This document shows, piece after piece, positions 8,705 to 15,122 of a DNA stretch of 18,793 nucleotides; within the stretch, counting starts at the first letter, position 1, and the number at the start of each line of letters is the position of its first letter. Under the pieces are notes generated by a model. It was not told the origin of the DNA and made no database searches. It saw only the letters and a program-made list of their open reading frames with translations. The stretch comes from Candidatus Zixiibacteriota bacterium (GTDB lineage Bacteria > Zixibacteria > MSB-5A5 > GN15 > JAAZOE01). The stretch covers positions 1 to 18,793 of the forward strand of contig JAAZOE010000323.1 in assembly GCA_012797915.1 (NCBI GenBank). The letters are read 5' to 3'. The translations under genes were made by a program, and so were the position numbers.

Positions 8705-10219
8705 TCAGTACCCGGAACTGGAATCATGACATTCCGTACACCGGGTTTCCCGCCAAGCATCCTCGATATCCTCGGGATGCCGGAACTCCAATCCCGACAA
8801 CCTCGTCTCCAGCGAATCGGCCTGTTCCGAGGGACCCTGGGCGACAATCACATGACAGGCCGTGCAATCGTGGGTAATGGTCTCCCCGGAGGCGCTGGCT
8901 TTATTGCCGTCATGGCAGCGGAAACAGCCGTGATTGACGAAATGACTGAGGTTGTTCTCCCGGGCGCGGTAGTCGGTCTTCATTTCCGGGAAGAAATTCT
9001 CGTCGTAAATCCGCAACAGCTCCGCCGCCGCCGAATCGACCCGGCCGGAGGCCGAGGGCAGGATATGCGGATAGTTGTCCCGATAGTACGCCGCCAGATT
9101 CGAGGCGATGGCGACATGCGCGCTGTCGCGGTCGGGATATTCGGCGTTGAGCAGGTCCAGCCCCACCTTGCGGATAAACGGCAAGAGCGGCGATATCCGC
9201 CGCGTGGACAAGGCCAGATTGAGGGCCGCCGACGGCGACAGGAAGCGGTGGCTGGGGCGGTTGTGGCAGTCGATACAGTCGAACCGCCGAATTTCGACAG
9301 CGGGATCGCCTGGGTCCGGCGGAGGCGTCCCCGGATCGGTGTAGACGACCGTATCCCCGGCCGCGCTGATCCGCCGCACCCAGGGGATGACCTGCCGTTT
9401 ATGATCGGCGGCGATATATTCGATCGTGTTGGAGACGATCATATGGTAGTGGATTCCCTCGAGTTTGCCGGTCCGCGGGTTGCCGCCGCCGGTCTTGACC
9501 AACAGGTTGATGGTCCAGGGAGAGTTGGCCTCATCCGTCCGGAAATACGTCCGGGTGACCATCTTCTGGCCGTAAAACTGCTTGGGCCAGTGGCATTCCT
9601 CGCAGGTCTGCTGGGCCGGACGCAGGTTCCGGATCGGCGTCTCGACCGGCCGGGCATAGGAATTGAGCGCCGTCTTGATCAACTGCCGGGTGCCGTCGAT
9701 CTTGGACTGCACCCAGAACGAGGCTCCCGGGCCGATATGGCACTCCACGCAGGGAACCCGGGCGTGCGGCGAATTATGATAGGTTACGTTCTGCGGTTCC
9801 ATGACCGTGTGGCAGGTCTCCCCGCAGAAGGCGACCGAATCGGTGGCGTCATAGGCTTTCGTGCCGCTGTAAATCACGGCCACGACCAGGACCGCCGTCA
9901 GGGCCAGAAACAGACCGAGATTCCGGCGATAGCGCGGGTCGGCGGGATCGATGGTCAGGTTGAAACGAACCCGTTCCCCCCGACGACGGGCGGCGCGGAC
10001 CTGCAACCAGATGGACAGGAGGAACAGTCCGAATCCCAGGGTGATGACAAACGGCGCGGCAATAAACGTCACCAGCGTCCGGTAGGGATTGTCGGTGCGG
10101 GCGGTGAACTCGATAAGCAGCAGGACGAGAAAGAGCGCCCCGCCGGCGGCGAATAAGGCCCCGCCGACCGCTGCCAGAGGGTGACGGAAAAGCGTCCGTT
10201 TGGGTCGAATATCTGCCAT
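8705..10219 (-). CDS. Inner-membrane NapC/NirT-type heptaheme cytochrome, ImcH-like
   Basis: 504 residues from the ATG at 10219 (GGGGGA about 5 nt upstream); longer in-frame starts overlap the previous gene and add an Arg-rich leader, so I rejected them. Three membrane helices are seen at about 14-38, 49-73 and 101-119. They are followed by the NapC-type opening FCGETCHTVMEPQ and the segment HNSPHARVPCVECHIGPGA. Seven heme sites: CX3CH at C132, then CX2CH at 157, 206, 315, 432, 452 and 494. Family knowledge: NapC/NirT proteins oxidise quinol in the inner membrane and pass electrons to periplasmic cytochromes. Geobacter ImcH is also a seven-heme, roughly 500-residue member with several N-terminal helices, needed for high-potential extracellular acceptors. 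Here it would feed the porin-cytochrome complex encoded directly downstream. The gap to the upstream gene is 58 nt. Homology to ImcH is judged from architecture only. Confidence 0.9.
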   Translation of the reverse strand: MADIRPKRTLFRHPLAAVGGALFAAGGALFLVLLLIEFTARTDNPYRTLVTFIAAPFVITLGFGLFLLSIWLQVRAARRRGERVRFNLTIDPADPRYRRNLGLFLALTAVLVVAVIYSGTKAYDATDSVAFCGETCHTVMEPQNVTYHNSPHARVPCVECHIGPGASFWVQSKIDGTRQLIKTALNSYARPVETPIRNLRPAQQTCEECHWPKQFYGQKMVTRTYFRTDEANSPWTINLLVKTGGGNPRTGKLEGIHYHMIVSNTIEYIAADHKRQVIPWVRRISAAGDTVVYTDPGTPPPDPGDPAVEIRRFDCIDCHNRPSHRFLSPSAALNLALSTRRISPLLPFIRKVGLDLLNAEYPDRDSAHVAIASNLAAYYRDNYPHILPSASGRVDSAAAELLRIYDENFFPEMKTDYRARENNLSHFVNHGCFRCHDGNKASASGETITHDCTACHVIVAQGPSEQADSLETRLSGLEFRHPEDIEDAWRETRCTECHDSSSGY

Positions 10220-10277
10220 TATGTTCCCCCGATGCTGCCTCCCGGTTTCGACCGGCGACCGGACCGGCCGGGCGAGG

Positions 10278-12200
10278 CTATTCCTTTGACGGAGCCTTTT
10301 CCTCCGTGTCGTCCTCATCATCCCCGGTCATGGCCATCCGTTCCAGCGCCGGCAGCGAGGGATCCTCGGGATGTTCATGCCGGTACCATTCCAAAGGCAT
10401 CTGGCCGGTGAACCACGAGGGATTCATCGGATACACTTCCGGACTGAACACGGTCGAATACAGATGCCAGATCAGAATCGACAGCACCGCCAGCCAGGCC
10501 TCGTAATAATGAACAACCAGCATCACATCCAGAAAACCCTTGGGGAACCAGTCCACGGCGATATTGTCGAACCAGAGGAAGAACCCGCTGATGATCATCA
10601 CGATGGAACCCCAGACCAGTGCCCAGTATTCGGCCTTCTCGACATAACTGAACCGCCCGAACAGCGGCCGTTCCCGCCGCCGGCCGATATTGTACAGAAT
10701 CGTGTCCTTGAACAGGGTGATGTCTTTTGGAATCGGGAAGATATCGGTCAGGAAACCTTTCCCCCGCCGGGTGGTCAAAAAGAGGATATGCCAGATGACG
10801 GTTATGATAAACAGCACCGCCGCCACCCGGTGGATGATCCCCCGCAACGGGAAGCCCCCCTCCCAGCCGAACAGCCACTGCACCCAGAACGCCTCGGAAA
10901 AACGCAGCGAGAAGCCGGTGACGGCCAACACGATGAAGGTGATCATCAGAAACGTATGCTGCCAGACCTCGCCGAACGTCATCCGCCGGACCTGTTTCTT
11001 GAGGTTGACCTTCTGGATCTGCTTGCGCAGGTCGATCAGCCAGTGGACGACCATCGTCCCGATGATCACCGCGATCAAGATGACATAAATGCCGGCGATA
11101 ATCCGGGCCAGCGGGGTCCGGGAAATCCCCGGGGTTTCGTGAATCGGCGTGGCGGCCATGGCCGCCGATATCCCCGGATGGCAGCTGCCGCAGGTTTTCT
11201 GCAGGTTGGCCGGATAGATGGATGACGACGGGTCGGTGTGCGGCAGGATGCGATGGGCCCCGTGACAGGAACCGCAGTTGGCCACCGTCAGATCGCCGGC
11301 CTTGCTTTTCAAACCGTGATAGCTGTCGACCCACGATTGCAACCGTCCGGTCGGAACGTCATACTTTTCGTTGAGATAGGCCGATTCATGGCACGGCGCA
11401 CAGGTGGCCTCGGCCACGCGGGAGGGGCTGACCGGCGACCGCGGGTCCTTGGGCGAGATAATGCCGTGCTCGCCGTGGCACTTGGTACAAACCGGCGAAT
11501 CGGTTTCCCCCCGCGCCACCAGTTTGCCGTGGATGCCTTCCCAGTAATCGTTCTCGATGTTGCGGTGGCACTTGCCGCAGGTCTTGGGAATGTTGAAATG
11601 GTTGATCGAGGATTCCGGATTGCCGGGGCCCAATATGCGGTGGGCCGTCCCGCCGGCCGAATGACAGTCATTGCAGGTGGCCGCGTAATAGACCCCGCCC
11701 AGCGCCGCCTGGCCATGGACGCTGCTTTCGTACACCTTGACCGCATCCCCGTACAGTAGTTCATGCTTCTTGGTTAGGTCGAGGTTTTCATGGCACCGGC
11801 CGCAGGTTTCGGGCAGATGCAGGGGATTGACCCGTGAGGCCTTTTCCGACTGCTTCAGAATATCATGCTTGCCGTGGCAGTCGGAACAACCCGGGATATC
11901 CTGGCCGGCCCCGACCTGCAGGCGGCCGTGCCATTGGTAAGTCGCCGTTTCATCGCTGTGGCACCCGCCGCAATCCACCCGCGGCAGACTGTCGGCGTGC
12001 GGCAGGTCGGCAATCGCCGCATGACAATCGGTGCAGGCCAGATCGGTATGGATGGACATCACCAGCGCGCTATCATACCGCGCCCCGATCTCACCCGGGG
12101 CGGTGTCATGACACTCGAGGCAATCGGCGTTTTTGGTTTCGGCCGCCGCGCCGGCGGCCAACGCCGCCGCCACCAGGACCAGAAACATCTGTCTCAGCAT
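10278..12200 (-). CDS. Cytochrome c/b fusion: 11-heme periplasmic domain plus membrane cytochrome b domain, CbcL-like
   Basis: 640 residues from the ATG at 12200; this start puts a signal peptide (1-20, ending AAA|ET) first and has CAGGG 10 nt upstream. Eleven CX2CH sites have first Cys at 27, 56, 77, 105, 133, 176, 208, 238, 267, 309 and 337. After residue 360 come about five membrane helices (about 367-389, 413-431, 455-475, 525-545, 558-582). In or near them are His415, His457, His471, His564 and His579, plausible b-heme ligands of the cytochrome b561/thiosulfate-reductase-b type. The tail is acidic and cytoplasmic. Geobacter CbcL has the same plan (multiheme c plus b domain), oxidises menaquinol and is needed for low-potential extracellular acceptors; that function is inferred here. 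An enzyme-associated cytochrome b (for thiosulfate or hydrogen) is less likely because no catalytic subunit lies nearby. It is the first structural gene after the TetR regulator (89-nt gap). Confidence 0.9.
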   Translation of the reverse strand: MLRQMFLVLVAAALAAGAAAETKNADCLECHDTAPGEIGARYDSALVMSIHTDLACTDCHAAIADLPHADSLPRVDCGGCHSDETATYQWHGRLQVGAGQDIPGCSDCHGKHDILKQSEKASRVNPLHLPETCGRCHENLDLTKKHELLYGDAVKVYESSVHGQAALGGVYYAATCNDCHSAGGTAHRILGPGNPESSINHFNIPKTCGKCHRNIENDYWEGIHGKLVARGETDSPVCTKCHGEHGIISPKDPRSPVSPSRVAEATCAPCHESAYLNEKYDVPTGRLQSWVDSYHGLKSKAGDLTVANCGSCHGAHRILPHTDPSSSIYPANLQKTCGSCHPGISAAMAATPIHETPGISRTPLARIIAGIYVILIAVIIGTMVVHWLIDLRKQIQKVNLKKQVRRMTFGEVWQHTFLMITFIVLAVTGFSLRFSEAFWVQWLFGWEGGFPLRGIIHRVAAVLFIITVIWHILFLTTRRGKGFLTDIFPIPKDITLFKDTILYNIGRRRERPLFGRFSYVEKAEYWALVWGSIVMIISGFFLWFDNIAVDWFPKGFLDVMLVVHYYEAWLAVLSILIWHLYSTVFSPEVYPMNPSWFTGQMPLEWYRHEHPEDPSLPALERMAMTGDDEDDTEEKAPSKE

Positions 12201-12289
12201 ACGGTACCATCCCTGTTTGGATGATTGTTTGGCCCGCTCCGGGATACCGCCCCGAAGCCGGCCGCCCCCCATCGGACCCATCCGGATGC

Positions 12290-12898
12290 CTATGCCCCCG
12301 GCGCCTTCGGCGCAGACAGACCGTCGATGAAGATGGGGATATTGTTGGCGATGATCTCGTCCGGCTCATACGTCCGGCCGGTAAACCCCCGCCATACCAT
12401 ACCGCTCAACGCACAATCGAAGACCATGCCCACGAAACAGCGGGCCGTAATTTCGAAATTCTTCGGCTTGAGTTTCCCCTCGGCCGCCAACCGTTTCAGC
12501 TGTTCCAGAAGAAAGAAGATAAACGGCCCCCGGATCATCAGGTACACCGCCTTGGCCTTGGAATGTTCTCCCAGCGTCGAATAGAGCAATAACCGATACA
12601 ACTCGCGATGGGTCGTGAAAAAACCGAGGATATGCCGGGCCAGACCGAAGAGAACTTCTCCGATTTCCGGCTCTTTCTCCAAGCGAGCGAACAACTCCTG
12701 ATACTGCATCTGCGACTGGATCGAATCCAGAACCGCATCATAGATGGCGTCCTTGGAGGGGAAATATCGGTAGAGCGCCGGTTCAGTGATTCCGCACGCG
12801 TCGGCCAATTGCTTGATCGTCACCCGATCGAATCCCGATTGACTGAAAAGCCGCGTCGATTCCAGAATAATCTGATGCTTTCTATCCTCTGACTCCAC
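12290..12898 (-). CDS. TetR/AcrR-family transcriptional regulator, probable local regulator of the cytochrome operon
   Basis: 202 residues. The N-terminal DNA-binding domain is clear: HQIILESTRLFSQSGFDRVT, then IKQLADACGITEPALYRYF and PSKDAIYDAV, the classic TetR helix-turn-helix and following helix. The C-terminal half (from about residue 60) is helical and carries the ligand and dimer regions; it is too variable to name a ligand. I chose the GTG at 12898 because GAGGG lies 5 nt upstream; a TTG at 12913 has no such site. The gene lies first in the operon, 89 nt before the CbcL-like gene on the same strand. A near-palindrome 17 nt upstream of the GTG is a likely operator, so autoregulation and control of the whole operon are probable. 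TetR control is not the usual arrangement I know for such conduits. Confidence 0.88.
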   Translation of the reverse strand: MESEDRKHQIILESTRLFSQSGFDRVTIKQLADACGITEPALYRYFPSKDAIYDAVLDSIQSQMQYQELFARLEKEPEIGEVLFGLARHILGFFTTHRELYRLLLYSTLGEHSKAKAVYLMIRGPFIFFLLEQLKRLAAEGKLKPKNFEITARCFVGMVFDCALSGMVWRGFTGRTYEPDEIIANNIPIFIDGLSAPKAPGA

Positions 12899-12914
12899 AA
12901 TATCCCTCGACAAA

Positions 12915-12930
12915 GTTAGCGTTCACTAAC
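12915..12930. promoter_or_regulatory. Candidate TetR operator
   Basis: GTTAGTGAACGCTAAC on the minus strand is a 16-bp near-palindrome in which seven of eight half-site positions pair or wobble-pair, six of them strictly. It lies between the promoter and the TetR start codon. A partly overlapping palindrome (AACCG-AA-CGGTT, 12928-12939) and GGTTGCAACC (12936-12945) follow, so the site may be composite. The size and placement are typical of TetR-family autoregulatory operators; binding is inferred. Confidence 0.6.
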
Positions 12931-12952
12931 CGAACGGTTGCAACCTTGTCCT

Positions 12953-12976
12953 GCCTCGGCACACGTTCGCCGAGGC
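12953..12976 (-). other. Stem-loop in the leader of the TetR/cytochrome transcript
   Basis: A perfect 8-bp stem, GCCTCGGC/GCCGAGGC, with an 8-nt loop lies between the predicted promoter and the operator, inside the roughly 100-nt leader. No U-tract follows, so it is not a simple terminator. It could stabilise the mRNA or end transcription coming from the upstream dehydrogenase unit. Confidence 0.45.
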
Positions 12977-13008
12977 GGAAACCCACTGACTACCCACAAG
13001 TAAAGAAT

Positions 13009-13037
13009 AATTTATGTAACTGTGGAAGCCTAGTCAA
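13009..13037 (-). promoter_or_regulatory. Sigma-70-type promoter of the TetR/cytochrome operon
   Basis: On the minus strand, TTGACT (13037-13032) and TAAATT (13014-13009) are separated by exactly 17 nt, a close match to -35/-10 consensus. It lies in the 190-nt gap between the dehydrogenase stop and the TetR start, in an AT-rich stretch, with the candidate operator about 80 nt downstream of the -10. Confidence 0.65.
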
Positions 13038-13090
13038 TGAAAAACGCGACAATCGAGGCCGTTATTGACCGGAAAGCCCAAGACCGGCCG

Positions 13091-14116
13091 TTACTTTTGG
13101 GGTTCGATGATGACCTTGATCGACCGGTCCGCCTCCGCCACCAGGGCGAAACCCTTCTGGGTTTCCGCCAGAGGCAACCGATGGGTGACCATGTCGTCGA
13201 CCGTCAGTTTCTTTCCATGCAGGAGAGCGATAGCCTCTTTGAGGTCCTCGGCCACCGCCGCATAGGAGAAGACGATAGTAACCAATTTGAAATAGAGGTC
13301 GAAAAGCGGCAGGGGGATTCGCGCCTCCGGCGAGGTCGGCGCAAACAGAAGCAGTGTCCCGGCCCGGTCGACCGCCTCGAACGCCTGCTGGAAAGCCGAT
13401 TCGGGGGTGGCGCAGACGATCACCACGTCGGCCCCCCGGCCGTCGTTGGTTTCCTTCACCAACCGGGCGACATCCTGACCGGCATCAAGGACGACATCCG
13501 CCCCCATACTCCGGGCGACCTCCAGACGATAGGCATTGATATCGGTGGCAATGACCTTCGCGGCGTCGTACACCCGGGCCAGCTTGATATGCAGCAGCCC
13601 GGCGATCCCGGAACCGATTATCAGGACGGTGTCCCCTTTTTTCACCCTGGCGATCCGCTGACCGCGGATGACACATCCCAACGGTTCGATAAACGTCCCC
13701 TGATCATAGGTGACCTGATGAGGCAGATGAAACGTCCCGTTCTGGACGTTGATCTCGGGGACCCGGACATATTCGGCGAAACCGCCCGGATCAAAATTGG
13801 TCGATTGCAGGGTCCGACAGGCGGAATGTGCCCCCGCCAGGCAATAACGGCATTGGTTGCAGGGAACATGATGGGTCACGAACACCCTGTCGCCGACGGC
13901 GAACCCGGTGACCTCGGCCCCGACCTGCGCGACCTCCCCGGCGATCTCATGCCCCAGCACCCGCGGCGCCTTCTTGATCCGGTACCATTCCATGACATCG
14001 CTGCCGCAGACGCCGCTGGCCATGATCTTGACCAGGATTTCCTTGGGACCGATCATCGGGATCGGCCGTTCCTCGACCCGAACATCCCGGTTGTTGTAAT
14101 AGACCGCCGCGCGCAC
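13091..14116 (-). CDS. Zinc-dependent medium-chain dehydrogenase (sorbitol/threonine dehydrogenase-like)
   Basis: 341 residues, the usual length for the family. Catalytic-zinc residues are visible: Cys37 (SGVCGSD), His56-Glu57 (LGHEIAGEV) and Glu144 (FIEPLGC). The structural zinc lobe has Cys86, 89, 92 and 100 (CNQCRYCLAGAHSAC). The Rossmann motif GSGIAG is at 168-173, and Asp192 at the end of the next strand (VIATDI) points to NAD rather than NADP. It oxidises a secondary alcohol of a polyol, sugar or amino alcohol; the exact substrate is unknown. The GTG start at 14116 is supported by AGGGGGA 6 nt upstream. It begins 11 nt after the aldolase stop, so the two form an operon and probably act in one catabolic route. 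Nothing links it to the cytochrome operon except strand and proximity. Confidence 0.9.
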   Translation of the reverse strand: MRAAVYYNNRDVRVEERPIPMIGPKEILVKIMASGVCGSDVMEWYRIKKAPRVLGHEIAGEVAQVGAEVTGFAVGDRVFVTHHVPCNQCRYCLAGAHSACRTLQSTNFDPGGFAEYVRVPEINVQNGTFHLPHQVTYDQGTFIEPLGCVIRGQRIARVKKGDTVLIIGSGIAGLLHIKLARVYDAAKVIATDINAYRLEVARSMGADVVLDAGQDVARLVKETNDGRGADVVIVCATPESAFQQAFEAVDRAGTLLLFAPTSPEARIPLPLFDLYFKLVTIVFSYAAVAEDLKEAIALLHGKKLTVDDMVTHRLPLAETQKGFALVAEADRSIKVIIEPQK

Positions 14117-14127
14117 CGGAAGTCCCC

Positions 14128-14907
14128 CTATTTCCCTTCGCGGTAGACGGCGAACGCCTGCTCGACCGTCGCCTTTTCATGGACGATCGCCCGCACCGCC
14201 CTGATCATCCCGACCGGGTTGTCCGACTGGAAGATATTTCGTCCCATGTCGACTCCGCAGGCGCCGTGGGCGATGGCGTCGTAGGCCAACTGCAACGCCT
14301 CCCGTTCGGGGATTTTCTTCCCCCCGGCGATGACCAACGGCACCGGACAACTGTTGACCACCGATTCGAAATCGTCGCAATAGTAGGTCTTGACGAAATG
14401 GGCCCCGATCTCGGCCGCGATCCGGCAACAGAGGCCGAGATACTTGGCGTCGCGGGCCATGTCGCGGCCGACCGCCGTCACGGCCAGGACGGGAATGCCG
14501 TACTTTTGCCCCTTGTCGACCAGATCCGCCAAGGCCAGAAGAGTCTCCTTCTCATGGTCGGATCCGACAAAGATCGACAGCGTGATGGCGCTGACATTCA
14601 ACCGGATGGCGTCCTTGACCGAGGTCGTGATCCCCTCGTTGGACAGGTCCTTGCCGACGATGCTGGTCCCGCCGGAAACCCGCAGGACGATCGGGATGTC
14701 CGCCTCCGGCGGCACCGATGTCCGCAACACCCCCCGGGTCAGCATGAGCGAATCGGCATACGGCAGCAGCGGCTTGATCGTCTCCGCCGGCTTCTCCAGT
14801 CCGCTGGTCGGCCCGAGGAAATACCCATGATCGACCGCCAGCATGACGGTCTTGCCGGTGTCCGGCTTTATGATTCGTGAAAGACGATTTTGCAATCCCC
14901 AGTCCAT
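14128..14907 (-). CDS. LsrF/DhnA-family class I aldolase or thiolase
   Basis: 259 residues, strongly reminiscent of E. coli LsrF: MDWGLQNRLSRI, TGKTVMLAVDHGYFLGPTSG, LTRGVLRTSVPP, then VIAGGKKIPEREAL and GVDMGRNIFQSDNPVGM. Lys173 in HFVKTYY is the expected Schiff-base lysine. LsrF is about 30 residues longer at the N-terminus; that extension is absent here. The strong SD AGGAGG 4 nt upstream of the ATG fixes the start. In E. coli LsrF acts on phosphorylated autoinducer-2, but no other lsr gene (kinase, transporter, LsrG) is visible here. The partner is a zinc dehydrogenase, so I call only the family: a Schiff-base aldolase or thiolase acting on a phosphorylated sugar-like substrate. The related 2-amino-3,7-dideoxy-heptulosonate synthase group is an alternative. 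Confidence 0.85.
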   Translation of the reverse strand: MDWGLQNRLSRIIKPDTGKTVMLAVDHGYFLGPTSGLEKPAETIKPLLPYADSLMLTRGVLRTSVPPEADIPIVLRVSGGTSIVGKDLSNEGITTSVKDAIRLNVSAITLSIFVGSDHEKETLLALADLVDKGQKYGIPVLAVTAVGRDMARDAKYLGLCCRIAAEIGAHFVKTYYCDDFESVVNSCPVPLVIAGGKKIPEREALQLAYDAIAHGACGVDMGRNIFQSDNPVGMIRAVRAIVHEKATVEQAFAVYREGK

Positions 14908-14943
14908 ACGGCCTCCTGTCGGATGACATAGCGATTCTGGCCG

Positions 14944-14972
14944 ATGGTAACCAATTCCGCCCGGAATTTCAA
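14944..14972 (-). promoter_or_regulatory. Possible promoter of the aldolase-dehydrogenase unit
   Basis: On the minus strand TTGAAA (14972-14967) and TACCAT (14949-14944) are 17 nt apart, giving a short leader before the strong SD at the aldolase start. The -35 matches consensus in five of six positions and the -10 in four. Weak to moderate support. Confidence 0.4.
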
Positions 14973-15047
14973 GCCCAAACCGCCCAAAAGCGGGTTAAAT
15001 CGTGTTGTATACGGGCGACCCATGGTTGGCGGGACATCATAATTGCC

Positions 15048-15077
15048 TTGACATGTCAACAGACTGGATCATAAAAT
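15048..15077 (+). promoter_or_regulatory. Promoter of the HD/YwgA-like cassette, with palindromic -35
   Basis: TTGACA (15048-15053) and TAAAAT (15072-15077) are separated by 18 nt, a strong sigma-70-like match about 45 nt before the HD gene start. The -35 is part of a perfect 12-bp palindrome, TTGACATGTCAA (15048-15059), which could be a repressor site covering the -35. Confidence 0.65.
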
Positions 15078-15122
15078 AGCCAATACGCACCATTTATGAA
15101 ATGAGTAAGGATTGGGCAGACC

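Noticed and set aside
8471..10156. 561-codon plus-strand frame opposite the NapC-type cytochrome
   Set aside because: Arg/Gly/Pro-rich shadow. The opposite strand has seven heme motifs and three membrane helices in one frame.
3835..10219. Nitrite ammonification (NrfHA) interpretation
   Set aside because: The 14-heme protein has no CX2CK or other NrfA active-site heme, and NrfH has four hemes rather than seven.
10220..10321. N-terminal extension of the NapC-type cytochrome to 10321
   Set aside because: It would overlap the upstream gene by over 40 nt and add an Arg-rich leader ahead of the first membrane helix. The ATG at 10219 has a purine-rich site.
10278..12200. Reading the c/b fusion as a thiosulfate, formate or hydrogenase cytochrome b subunit
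   Set aside because: No molybdopterin, iron-sulfur or NiFe catalytic subunit is in the window, and eleven fused c-hemes and the porin-cytochrome neighbours fit extracellular electron transfer better.
12201..12281. N-terminal extension of the c/b fusion cytochrome to 12281
   Set aside because: It would bury the signal peptide behind 27 Gly/Arg-rich residues. The ATG at 12200 gives a normal signal peptide.
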